A DNA stretch of 59,964 bases from assembly GCA_900128395.1 (NCBI GenBank), contig LT649252.1:1-59964 (forward strand). Reading direction: 5' to 3'. The translations under genes and the position numbers were made by a program. Positions 22,020-32,816 of the stretch are shown one piece after another; position 1 is the first letter of the stretch, and every line of letters starts with the position of its first letter. The notes beneath the pieces were generated by a model. The model did not search any database and was not told where the DNA came from. It saw only the letters and a program-made list of their open reading frames with translations. Source of the DNA: Stramenopiles sp. TOSAG23-2. Lineage: Eukaryota; Sar.

Positions 22020-22758
22020 TCATAATTTACTACTACTTGCTGTTGCATTTTGTACAACTTCATACAAGACATCAGTTCGTGCGACATATTTTATGCCGTT
22101 TTCTAATGTCAATCCTTCATGAAGGTATGATAACGGATGTACACCATGTGGAAATACTAATACAGAACCTGTTGTAGGTTTTACACTTGTAGTATATAAA
22201 TCACCATACAATGCTTTACCTGCTTTTAATTTTGCTTTTGCTGTTTCATCGCGAGGGATTAAAAAATTCGTACCTCCGTTTATATAATTATTGTTCAGAT
22301 ATATCAAAAATGTATAAAAACTTAAAGCTTTCACATCTGTTGGTAATTTTGGATATTCTAATTGATTTGTATCATTATTTATTTTATATTCTGGCCATGC
22401 ACCATCATGATGTGGCAAAAATTTGTCATTATTGATAGAATTGTATCTATAAAATCTACAACGAGCATTGATACCAACTAAATTTCCAATTTTATCTTTT
22501 AATGTTGGAATATTATTTAACTTTTGTGGTAAATGTGGCAAACACCTTCTTGTAACTTCATTAGTCCAACCCTTCCTCATCAACCAAACGACTGCATCGT
22601 TTTGACGAACTTTTCTAGACAAACTAACTGGTGTATCTGGAGTGAATTTCATAATTTCAGCCATTTTAATCATACGTTCACATTCATCTGACGTAAAAAC
22701 ATTTTGTAAAATAAATGCCCCAGGTATTGTGTCGATGTCTATTTTTTTAATTGGTTGC

Positions 22759-22792
<34 letters not shown>

Positions 22793-22970
22793 TACTGGCA
22801 TTTAATATTTTATTATTATCATTATGTTTTGTAGTATATAATGGTATGTTCTTCACTTCTTGACCATCCTCATATGCTATAATTTCATATTCTGGTAATG
22901 TGATATGTTCTTTCATGTTATTTATAATTTTATTTACAACGTCTTCAATACAACACAATATATATTTCAA
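22020..22970 (-). CDS. Prolyl-4-hydroxylase-like 2-oxoglutarate/Fe(II) dioxygenase
   Basis: 316 residues. The iron site is readable as His187-x-Asp189 (LPHHDGAW) and His284 (YLHEG), with Lys294 ten residues later as the expected 2-oxoglutarate ligand (GIKY), the P4H arrangement. GGTNFLIP and GSVLVFPHGVHPL are further core strands. A 10-residue Asn run (an AAT microsatellite) at 61-70 separates an N-terminal segment of about 60 residues from the catalytic domain. No clear signal peptide, so the substrate and compartment are uncertain. Convergent with CDH1 and divergent from the DEP/EDR2-C gene. The left boundary of the large duplication lies in this gene near its codon 50; a 5' fragment recurs at 39,458-39,724. 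Confidence 0.85.
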
Positions 22971-23610
22971 TGTGCATATATATATAAATTTTCTATCTAC
23001 AATACATCACATCCTTTTACTTTGTTTTTTGTCTTTTGCTTACATCTTTATAAATGTATATTTTATTTTGATGATGATTCGTGCATTCCTGAAATATCAA
23101 TTTTACATAAGCTTATCAACATAAAAATATCCATAAAAAGGTGCAAAAATGTAGAATTTTTTACAAAAAATGCTCTGTAGACTTGCAAGTATAATATGCT
23201 ATTTAAAATAGTGGAAAAAAGTGTCAAAATAATCCATAAAAAGGTGCAAAAATGTAGAATTTTTTACAAAAAATGCTCTGTAGACTTGCAAGTATAATAT
23301 GCTATTTAAAATAGTGGAAAAAAGTGTCAAAATATGAAAAAAAATAACACTATTCATAATTAGAATAATGGATGTTGTTGGCGTTATGGAACATGGAACA
23401 GCGCACGGTGGTGCACGGTAGTGTTTGCCAGTTTGCTGGTTTGCCCCACAACGAATATTATAATAGAATGAATTAGAGAATCTATAGCTAGAAACCAAAA
23501 GAAGATATATATACATATATATATATCTACAAATTACAATATCTATATATATATCTTTTTATATATTTATACGTTCTTCTATTATATACGGGCCACGTTA
23601 ATTTTTCAAT
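22971..23610. promoter_or_regulatory. Divergent promoter region of dioxygenase and DEP/EDR2-C genes
   Basis: 640 bp. Holds the 103-bp tandem duplication (separate entry) and a GC-rich patch at about 23,380-23,455 with GGTGGTGCACGGTAGTG followed by TTTGCCAGTTTGCTGG, about 160-230 bp upstream of the DEP/EDR2-C start. The remainder is AT-rich. Confidence 0.4.
23129..23334 (+). repeat. 103-bp perfect tandem duplication, only in copy A
   Basis: Units 23,129-23,231 and 23,232-23,334 start with ATCCATAAAAAGGTGC and are identical. The corresponding place in copy B (about 39,880-39,985) has a single unit, which accounts exactly for the shift in offset from 16,754 to 16,651 bp. It lies in non-coding DNA between divergent genes. 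Confidence 0.95.
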
Positions 23611-25383
23611 ATGAGTGGTCGGAACGTATTAGCATCATTAAATACACCTAAAATATCACGGAAACAATCCGTTGGAGAACCTGGTTCTAGACAATATCTT
23701 GAAACAATATTAGTACAATTAATTCAAGTGGATGAAAATGATAATGAACATAGCGATGCTATGTCCCCTGGTCCTTTAGTAATAAAGGATAGGTATCATC
23801 GACTACGCAAATATAAATCGGTATTTTCAGGCAGAAATTTGTTAGAAAAATTAGTGGAAAACAATATTACAATGACAATGGAAAGTGCAATATCTATGGC
23901 AGAAAATATGGAAAGAAATAAAATAATAACACGTGTGCTAAATGCACCGTTTAGTTCGAAAAAACGCCATGGTTCCAGTAGTAAACGAAATTATAGTAAT
24001 GGCGAAAATGATAGTAAAAAAATTATAGGATGGACAGATAAAGATTTATTTCGTCTTGGGGATGATGTAGGCGTAAATTTAAAAAAAGTTGTGCGCTCTA
24101 TGTTAACATTAAAAGCACGTGTAAAACATTTGGAAGGTGCATTATTTGATTTAAGAGAAACGTTGTTAGAATTGGAAGCAGATATGCATTATGAGAAAGG
24201 TATTTTTTCAAACTTTATCCATGTACAATTGCAAACGCAAGCATATTTTGTCATAAGTCTTTTAGGAATAGTTATCTATTACACCTCAGAAGGTGGAATA
24301 TCTACGTCATTATTTAGCGCTGAACGTGTAAAACAAATTTTAGTTCTTTCATCATGTGGTATTTTATATTTACTTGTATGGTATCGTTCGCATTCGAAAT
24401 TTGTAAGAGGATCAATGCAAGGAAGCAGTAGCATCATGAATCATGATAATCGAAATAAACCAACAAGTAGTTTAATGAATACTATACAACAACAAATACC
24501 TGGATATGGCGGTAAAGGTGCAAAAACCGATGGTAATAAAGTAAAACGACGAAAATCGTTTGTAGAGCTAGAGGATCAACGTGAGAAACGCAGAAGAATA
24601 TTATCGAATTCAATTATTGAAGCTAGAGGGGCTTCAGGTGTGAATCAAACATTTTTAATGCCATATCCAGGGAAAGATAACAAAAAACAAACTTGTTGGA
24701 GTGAACCACCTGGAGAAGATTTCCTTGTTCGCGGTGCTAACTATTTAGTAGATAGTGTTAAAGTTCCTTCGAAACATATAGCATTAGAAACATTAACATG
24801 CGAGCTTGCATCAATGGAAAAAAATGTAAAAGTAGAAACGATGGCAGGTCTTTCAGGTTCTACTGCGGATTATCTTTCACAAAATGCTTTAATAATCAAT
24901 GGGGTGAAAAAGGAATCGCAATTATTTGTTGTTACATTCTTAGTTCCGGGCTATGTCGTCTCCTGGACTTGTCGTGTCCGTGATGATATGGAACCTGATC
25001 CTGCGTTTGATGAGTTATGGGATGAGTTTTACAATAATCCTGATGATAAATATCGAAATGAGCGTCTGAAAATATTGCCAAATATTCCAGATGGGAATTG
25101 GATTGTGAAAAAAACAGTAGGGAAAAAACCAGCGATTGCTGCAAGAGCAGTAGATGCACAATGGAATCGAGGTAGTAATTATCTAGAAGTAGTATATGAT
25201 GTTAGCACTTCATATGTTGGAAATAAGATTTTTAATGTAGTAAAAGGGTATGCAAAGAAAATTACGCTTGATTTAGCATTTGTTATTCAAGGAAATTCTC
25301 GACGAGAATTGCCAGAAAGAATATTATGTGCAGCCAGATTCTTTTCCATTGATTTGGATGCTGTTAATGCATTGGAAATGTGA
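23611..25383 (+). CDS. DEP domain - two membrane segments - EDR2 C-terminal (DUF1336) protein, copy A
   Basis: 590 residues. A DEP-like segment is at about 69-111 (FSGRNLLEKLVENNITMTMESA...NKIITRV). Two hydrophobic helices at about 211-226 and 241-258 form a probable membrane hairpin. The C-terminal 230 residues (from CWSEPPGEDFLVRG) match the EDR2-C/DUF1336 pattern: F-x-V-R-G-x-N-Y, a conserved D-P-A-F-D-E-L-W-type stretch, and a final R-x-L-P-E-R-I-L block. In plants EDR2 binds phosphoinositides and lipids and dampens defence-linked cell death; in protists the domain is also widespread. A lipid-responsive membrane adaptor is a reasonable inference. No START domain is seen before EDR2-C, unlike plant EDR2. 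Identical protein at 40,262-42,034. Confidence 0.8.
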   Translation: MSGRNVLASLNTPKISRKQSVGEPGSRQYLETILVQLIQVDENDNEHSDAMSPGPLVIKDRYHRLRKYKSVFSGRNLLEKLVENNITMTMESAISMAENMERNKIITRVLNAPFSSKKRHGSSSKRNYSNGENDSKKIIGWTDKDLFRLGDDVGVNLKKVVRSMLTLKARVKHLEGALFDLRETLLELEADMHYEKGIFSNFIHVQLQTQAYFVISLLGIVIYYTSEGGISTSLFSAERVKQILVLSSCGILYLLVWYRSHSKFVRGSMQGSSSIMNHDNRNKPTSSLMNTIQQQIPGYGGKGAKTDGNKVKRRKSFVELEDQREKRRRILSNSIIEARGASGVNQTFLMPYPGKDNKKQTCWSEPPGEDFLVRGANYLVDSVKVPSKHIALETLTCELASMEKNVKVETMAGLSGSTADYLSQNALIINGVKKESQLFVVTFLVPGYVVSWTCRVRDDMEPDPAFDELWDEFYNNPDDKYRNERLKILPNIPDGNWIVKKTVGKKPAIAARAVDAQWNRGSNYLEVVYDVSTSYVGNKIFNVVKGYAKKITLDLAFVIQGNSRRELPERILCAARFFSIDLDAVNALEM

Positions 25384-25791
25384 AAATATTTTTGAGAATC
25401 TCACTATCAGTATAATATAATTTAATTTACGCATAATTTATTTTTAATTTACTCATATGATAATTCCTACTCTTCAAAAGAATAAAATAACTGAAAATTA
25501 TGATATATTATACTTCGTACGTATTATATCATATCATACTTTTATATATATATAAAAAATTTCTTCTACACTCATGTATTAATATAAATTTCTTTTACTC
25601 CCGGAAATTAACATCTCAAATCAAAAATGATTTTTAAATATTCATTTATTATACTGGTACGTATAAACATAGGAAATTATTTATATATATATATCATCAT
25701 GGGGGTTCTCAATTCGTGAGCTATCGGTTTTTGTATTTGTTTTCATACATATATATCATATCATATCTTATTTTAATAATATTACGAGCTT
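25384..25791. other. Convergent intergenic region with a second element remnant
   Basis: 408 bp between DEP/EDR2-C and two-pore channel genes. TACTTCGTACGTA is at 25,511-25,523. At about 25,698-25,747 lies a short remnant matching, in reverse orientation, the TDTRIENSHDE part of the ORF at 37,319 (GTTCTCAATTC, CATCATGG). A reverse-complement version of the same remnant stands at 36,262-36,295, just outside the right edge of copy A. Confidence 0.55.
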
Positions 25792-28700
25792 TCAATTACC
25801 AGGAAAATAAATTTCTTCCTCTTCCGTAAAATTATCAAAATAATTTTGCTGTTGTCCTGTAAATTCAAGTGCATGTTGGTCCCAAACTTGTTCATATGCA
25901 CTGTTAACAGCAGATTGGCCAACAGAATAATTAGTCTTAATTTTTTGTCTTGATTTTGAAAAACTTGGTGTTCCAACTACACCAGATTGTATTTCATTAT
26001 CAGATTTTTTACTATTTTCCTCTTTACTATCATCACGATTTATGTCAGAAAACATATCTTCAAGATCCTTCTTCATATCCATTTGAAGTTCCTTCATTGA
26101 TTCATAACTCATTTCCACGTTAACATGTTTCAAAATGCCTGAACGCATTGTATTGTGTCTTTGAAAACCTTTAATGACCATACTTTGTGAGCTTGTGCCA
26201 CATAGAATATCCTTAGAGACACGTATCGGTTCGTATCCAGTGCAATCTCCATGCAAAGTATTTAAATCAGGGCAAATAACATACGGACAATTCTCTTCAA
26301 AGTATAAATTGCCAGTAACCGCACATACAACCATTTTTTTCTCTTTTTTCTTTGCTAAAATTGTATCAAAGAAACTGTATTGATTAGCTGCTTTTTTCAA
26401 ATCTTGAAATATTTTCTTAGCCTTTAATAATTGTCTTTGTTGATCAGTTTTTTGTTTTTGTTTTTCAAGTTCATCTTGTTCCTCGCCATATATCTTCATA
26501 AAATGGCATAAGGTAATGTTAAGAAACACCAACTCAGTCAAATATATGTAAATGACAAAAAAGAGAAGATTTAAAACATCACCAAAGTTATTCAGATTTC
26601 GGAAGTAATCAAAGGAAGCATGCCAGTTATTTAAAAACATGATTGTAAATAATGTAAACAGTGCATGGTAGTCTGTATGAAACGAAATAGCTTGCAAATG
26701 ACCACCATGTATAACTACCTTCTTGTCGTCGACAATGTTTTTATAGCTAAATGTACTTGTATTGAAGTAGGTATTTCTTGTTTTATCATTGATATTTGCA
26801 TCGTTACCATGGTCTTGACCATAAAAAAGTTGTCCTATAATAATGAAGGGATAACTGATAAAGATCCAAAGCCACAAGTACTTCTTGCCAAACCTCTTGA
26901 ATCTCACAAACGTACGGCCAAGCGGTTTGAAACTTAAAAATATCGCTCTACAACAGCCAGGGGATTCATTAGGATGCACTTCTTGCAGACCAAAGATTAA
27001 TGAAGTTGACCTTGATGCTGCAACGAAATATGCAAATCTTAACAAATTTATACTAAACTGACGATTATGAAATTGCGACTCATTAATTAACATTGCACCA
27101 AAATTACATGGATCGATAAATAATGCAAATTCTAAAACACTGGCAACGATGCTGCAACATGTTGTTTGAAATTGCCATCGCCATGATTTAGTCATAAAAT
27201 AACCAATAAATCCAACTGCAAACACTTTCACAAAAAATTCTACGAGATAAATTAATGTTATAATTAAATTTATAAATGCAAAGATTCGTCGCAAAAATTT
27301 ATGCAAGTCTGGTATTTCTAATAAAATAGACATGGAAAATAATAAAACTGCGTTAACAAACAAAGTATATTGGATCAGGCTATGAAACCAAGAAAAGGAA
27401 ATCAACCATTTTCTTAACGATTGGCAAATGCCGCCATAACAACATTCGTAGCAAATGCTATGCTTTTGCTTTTTACGCTTCTTTTTTCCTGTATTGGCAT
27501 ACTTTTTCCATGGTACATAATCGGGTATATCAAATCTTGGGTTTCTTACCATCCATTTCGCAGGCGCATCTTCATGTTGAAGTAGCATATCACAAAGCCT
27601 CCAAAACTCTTGTAACGAAATTTTTTCATCTTTATCCACGTCAAGTTTACGGAATACTTGATCAAATGTACTAAAATCATTATCTGATTCAATAATGCGA
27701 AAGTTACTTAACAACAACATGAACTGGTTAAGTGTTAAATAATTATTTCCTTCATGATCTAAAGCATTAAAGGCAAGTGCTAATGAATGTAACTGATTAC
27801 TCATAGAATAAATAACCTGTTTACGATTACTTTTTTCTAATGCAAATTGAATACGTGCAACAATATAATTTAAAACCAAAATATCAAAAATTAATAAAAA
27901 TATGAAGAAAAACAAGGAAGCGGTGACAAAATTTCTTTGCATCATGGATGGAACTGAAATTTCAGGAAAATTTACTGTTCCAAATGTCATATAAAGCAAG
28001 GTACGAAATGTTCCTAGTACAAAAACATCTTCATCTATACTATTACCATTGATATATTCTCGAATATAATCACCTTGCGCAAATGCCAAACCTTTTTCGC
28101 CTACTTTACTATAACAATATTCGTTTGCATTTCTGCTGCATTGTATATTTATTTGTTGATTTGTTGCATTACTAATACTAGCGTTGAGATTCAGAGCAGG
28201 TTGTACTGTATCAGATGCATAACATTGTTCTGTGTCCAACTGAACTCTCCATTTATTAGATGGAAAATACCATAAGAAGCTTGGAAGCCAGTAAATGAAC
28301 AGCCAAATAATGATAAACACAAAAGGGAACAACATCTCTCTCACAACATAACAGAACTGTAAAAATTGGCGTCTTAAGGATTCATTGTGATAAAACATTA
28401 TAAACCAGAAGGGCAATTGTCCTAAGACTCTGTTATCATCGCTTGCTCCTAACGCAATCTTTATATAAAAAGAAAGTCAAAGTTCAAATAAGTACTGTTA
28501 GTTATATCTTGATATCCTTTTGCAGATTCATAGTACTATTAGACCATTTTGTATATTAGATACTTACATATATTACCATCGGAAATACACTTAGACAATA
28601 TAAGAAATTGAAAGAAAAAATGCTTTCACAGTTATGTTCCCCTAGATCCATTGATTCTTCAAATGTATATCGATGTGCTCGCCAAAATTTAAACATGCCT

Positions 28701-29719
28701 CGATGCATTAAATATTGTAATAGGATGTCTAGAGAGAAAAATACTGTTAAAATGACAGTTGTGACAAAAGTGAGATATTTGAAGTCACTGGAAGCACCGA
28801 AAGAGGATCCGAGTAGCCTTAATGAGATATACAAATGGCTCAAAATGTACATTAAATAGGTCCACCCACCTTCAACACGGAGAAAATGGTGTATATATGC
28901 TTGATTGATTGATCTTATATCGCCAGCGCTTTGAAAACCGTTCATTGCATCCCGGATATATGTTGCTGCGTACACATCGTTGAAATTAGCGGAAGTATCT
29001 AACCTATCCAAGTTATTATTTGGAGAATACCTCTGTAGTAAATACATAACAGGCCCTTCAAATATTGAGAATTTGGTTTTGTTTTCATTATTATAATTAT
29101 TGTCACTTTTTTCCTTATAACTACTTTCTGATTTCGATTTATTAAAATGTTTACCATAATATTCATCTAGCTTAGTAATTTCAGCCTCACTTACATCTAC
29201 CGTTTGCAATTTTTTTGTTTTGCCATCAGTAAAATGTATTTGTGCGGATGGTATATGCCTCAAACCGTAATGCCTAGATTGAACGGTTTTTAATCGATTG
29301 CTTTTTAAACCATTCATTGCATGTATCATATTTGCTGCATGTATCCACGTCTTTTTTGCGTTATTACTTTTACTTTCCATTGACTTTAGTTTTAATCTTT
29401 GTTTTAATTTTTCGTTTTTTGCATTCCGTTGCTGTTTGAAGTATGAGTGCATTTCCTTATTTACGTCGTCGTATTGTTTTACTGCTTTCGTCAATTTGCT
29501 ATTTTCTAATGCTTGTAGTATATCCTTTGGTAGTGGTATATTTGGGTTTTCATTACTAAACTCTGTTGCCGCTATAGATAAGTTATTTAATATTTCTTCA
29601 TATTTCTTAAATGTTGTTTGTAGTTTTTTTGAGGTAGTACTAGTGTTATTCGACAAAGTGGCTGTTGGAGACACTACATATTTCGATGAGACATCTGACG
29701 CGGGTGTGTCTTTCTCCAT
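25792..29719 (-). CDS. Two-pore channel with central EF-hands (plant TPC1 type), two exons, copy A
   Basis: Exon 1 (29,719-28,568) and exon 2 (28,458-25,792) join across a 109-bp intron (GTAAGT...AAAG, phase 0) to about 1,272 residues. Exon 2 has no usable ATG near its start, and the splice falls after helix S3, so the two halves are clearly one gene. A 270-residue basic N-terminal extension precedes domain I: S1 about 287-305, S2 about 316-337, then S4 (RVLGQLPFWFIMF..NESLRRQF), pore TFGTVNFPEISVP and S6. Two EF-hands follow; the second is canonical (DVDKDEKISLQE), the first ends in Gln. Domain II has pore FLNNWHASFDYF and S6. EF-hands between the domains are the plant TPC1 arrangement: a voltage- and Ca2+-gated vacuolar/endolysosomal cation channel. 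Tetramer halves dimerise. Identical gene at 42,443-46,370. Confidence 0.9.
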
Positions 29720-30315
29720 GGCGATAAGGATGATATTGCCACGTGCATAGATTTACATAGTTTGTAAGGAACGTATGTATATGTATATGTATATATAGAA
29801 CTACATAGACTATATATCTTTATTAAAAAAAGGGGTTTTTTAGTTTAATGAGAAGAATGCTGGAATGCCACATATTAATATGCCACAGTGTTATCATTAT
29901 AGATCTTAATCTATAGCTGGATAGTATGACGGAATAAGTATATTACACCCTTTTAATACGGGTAAAGTAGGGGAAAATTGACTATTAATATTTATATGAA
30001 GATGGGAAAAAAAAAACACTGTCGTCGACTATAATTGAAAATGCTGTTTTCCCATTGTCCATTGTATTCCCATGCTAATGCTATATTGTAATCACCCTAG
30101 ATATAATTCTAAATAATAATGGCCGGCGAAAGGTGGTTTTTGTGGTTGTTGTTTTAATTAATAATTTATAATTTATGAATGGACATAAAAATAAATTACA
30201 AATGAAAATGTGATATGACGTATCTAGACGACTATAGATATAAACAAAATACATACTATAGAAAAACCAACAAAGTCATTAACTGAATCAGTAACAACAT
30301 TAAAATCAAGGGAAA
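29720..30315. promoter_or_regulatory. Divergent promoter region of two-pore channel and SF3A2, copy A
   Basis: 596 bp without ORF. Contains a GTATAT run at about 29,774-29,790, a seven-A run followed by GGGGTTTTTT near 29,825-29,841 and a small GC-rich patch GGCCGGCGAAAGG at about 30,121. Nothing else recognised. Identical in copy B at 46,371-46,966. Confidence 0.35.
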
Positions 30316-30981
30316 ATGGATAGACAAAATCGTGTTGGATCGAAGCCTGGTGGTGGTGGCATTGCATCAACGCAAGCACAGAATCGTGCAAGAAAACAAC
30401 GTTTAGCAGAGTTAGCTATGGAATCATTTGATTTATCAAAGGATCCATATTTTATGCAGAATTCAATTGGTAGATATGAATGTAGATTATGCTTGACACA
30501 ACATAAAACAGAAAGTAATTATTTGGCACATACACAAGGATCGCGTCATCAACAAAATTTAAGACGGCGACAAATACAAAATGCTGAACGAGAAAATAAT
30601 AGTGAAGCTAATTTGGCAGCTCAACAAGCTAAAGCGAAACAAAAAGTTAAAATACCACGTATAGGTCAACCTGGCTATCGTGTATCAAAAGGAAGAGATC
30701 CTAAAACTGGACAAAAATATGTATATTTTGAAATAGATTATCCAATGATTGATGATAAGTTACAACCACGGCATCGTTTTATGAGTGCATATGAACAAAA
30801 AATTGATTTTCCACCAGATCCAAATTATCAATATTTATTATTTGCAGCTTTACCATATGAAACTATTGGATTTAAAGTACCAAATTTACCAATTGATAAT
30901 GATCGTGAGAAATTTGTATCTAATTGGGATTATGAGAAAAAAATGATGAGTTTAAAAGTTACGTTTGTAAAGGAAAGTTGA
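30316..30981 (+). CDS. SF3A2: Splicing factor 3A subunit 2, copy A
   Basis: 221 residues. Starts with the SF3A2/Prp11 pattern M-D-R-Q-N-R-x-G-x-K-x-G-x-G-G, has a U1-type zinc finger with Cys56, Cys59, His72 and His78 (YLAHTQGSRH), and the conserved core RHRFMSAYEQ, QYLLFAA-x-PYETI-x-FKVP. SF3A2 joins SF3A1 and SF3A3 in the U2 snRNP and contacts the branch-site region of pre-mRNA, in line with this genome having spliceosomal introns. The long proline-rich tail of metazoan SF3A2 is absent, as in fungi and protists. Single exon. Identical gene at 46,967-47,632. Confidence 0.97.
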   Translation: MDRQNRVGSKPGGGGIASTQAQNRARKQRLAELAMESFDLSKDPYFMQNSIGRYECRLCLTQHKTESNYLAHTQGSRHQQNLRRRQIQNAERENNSEANLAAQQAKAKQKVKIPRIGQPGYRVSKGRDPKTGQKYVYFEIDYPMIDDKLQPRHRFMSAYEQKIDFPPDPNYQYLLFAALPYETIGFKVPNLPIDNDREKFVSNWDYEKKMMSLKVTFVKES

Positions 30982-31350
30982 AGAAGGAAATGTCTATAAT
31001 ATGACTGAAATGACTCCTGTAGTGTTAAATGTAATCTCTCTCTGTGATATGTGTGTGTATAAAAATGTAAAATAATAAATTTTTGAATATATATTCTTTT
31101 TTTTTATTGAAGGCAAAACTAAACTGGTAAAACCCATATTTTTTAATTCGTGTTGTATTATTAATAAAACCTATAAATAGTAGAACATTACATTTTTTTT
31201 AAATTTCTGATAATAATTAAAACAAGAAATATAACAAAATCACTTACGTTTTTGGTTTAGATATTTATAAATAAGACGTGTTTAGCGAAAAAAATATTCG
31301 TCACTACAGCAACACAGTGTGTGTGTATCTATATATATTATATATCAATC
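30982..31350. promoter_or_regulatory. SF3A2 - TIR/WD40 intergenic region, copy A
   Basis: 369 bp, AT-rich, containing the SF3A2 3' end (AATAATAAATTTT near 31,071 as a possible polyadenylation context) and the TIR/WD40 promoter. No other feature seen. Confidence 0.3.
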
Positions 31351-32785
31351 ATGTCAGCCATAGCAAATAATAATGTAAATAATAATAATAATATCTTTCA
31401 TGAAATTAAAAGAAAACTAGAAGAATTAAATAGTGATATTGTTGTATCAGATGAGATGCAACGTAATCCCGTTTATAAACGTGGTATTTCAAAAGACTTC
31501 ATACGTAGACTATTACAATGTTCTAATATAGATGAGAAAGTGACGCCAGGACAATTAGTATGGGGTGCTACAACAATAGGTCCACGAAATTATCTACAAT
31601 TTGATATGGAAAAAGATCCATATTCAATTGCTGCTTTGACGAAAAAAACAACTTTATCATTTGTTGAAACTTGCCAGCTTGTAAATATTGTAAATAAAGA
31701 TAATGATAAAACCGGTTCCAAACCATATTTTGACACCGCTAATGTATTTGTATCTTATGGATGGCATGGTGCAGTTGTACGAGAACAGCTTGAATCATTA
31801 CTATCATCTACAGAAGATACGGAAGACACATATTTTTGGATAGATATATTCGCTGTAGCACAAAATCAAGTATCAAAATTGGAGAAGAAACATAATGGGG
31901 GGGATGTATCATCCTTTGAAGAGGTGGTAAAAAAATCAAAGGTGACGTTGTTATATTGGTCACCATATGATAGCCCTAATCCGATAGCACGTGTATGGTG
32001 TTTGTTTGAAATTCTGTTAACGCTTAAAAAAGGCAACAAACTTTCAGTGTTCTTCAGAGAAAAAGATATGGAAAATTTATATGTAAATGAGGATGATGAG
32101 AAAAAAGCAGAATTAAAATATCAAGAAATTGCTAATCAAATGAGACTTACACTTGATAAATTAAAATCTGTAGATGCAAATGCGACTTTTCAACCAGATT
32201 GGAGGCGTATACATGTTCAAATTGAATGTACATTGTCGCCTGAATCGGACTTTAATGATCCATTCAATACGGATTGTGTAATTCCACCAGGATCGTTAAT
32301 AGCAAATGTTCAAGAGGATGAAGATTGGGAAAACATGGATGATGGAACATATATTTTTGAGAAATATAATCTGAATTTCATGTGGGGTGAAGCAAAACCA
32401 GAAGCGGAAGGGAATGGTACTTGGTTTGGGGGTGCATTGGGCCATCGTGAATTAGATCAAATGGCGAAAAATGCGGTAGAAAAAGCACTTGCGGACAAAG
32501 GTATCCCAGTTGCTACTGCAGCAACATTATTGTTCGAAAGTAGTAGTGATGCAATAGATGAAGATATGGATAAATTATATAGGCCGTTCGGGCCTAGTAC
32601 ATATGGTATTTGTCACAGTGGTGGATTTATTGCAGTAGAAGTGTACGAAGATGATGATGATGATGATGATGAAGAAGAAGAAGAAGAAGAAGAAGAAGAA
32701 GAAGATGGTGAAGATAATGAGGAAGATGGCGATGAATATGATGACGAAGATAATGATGATGACGATGATAATGATAATGACGATG

Positions 32786-32816
<31 letters not shown>

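Noticed and set aside
22905-23180. Small Phe/Ile/Tyr-rich ORFs upstream of DEP/EDR2-C
   Set aside because: Composition reflects AT-rich non-coding DNA; they run across the promoter and the antisense start of the dioxygenase.
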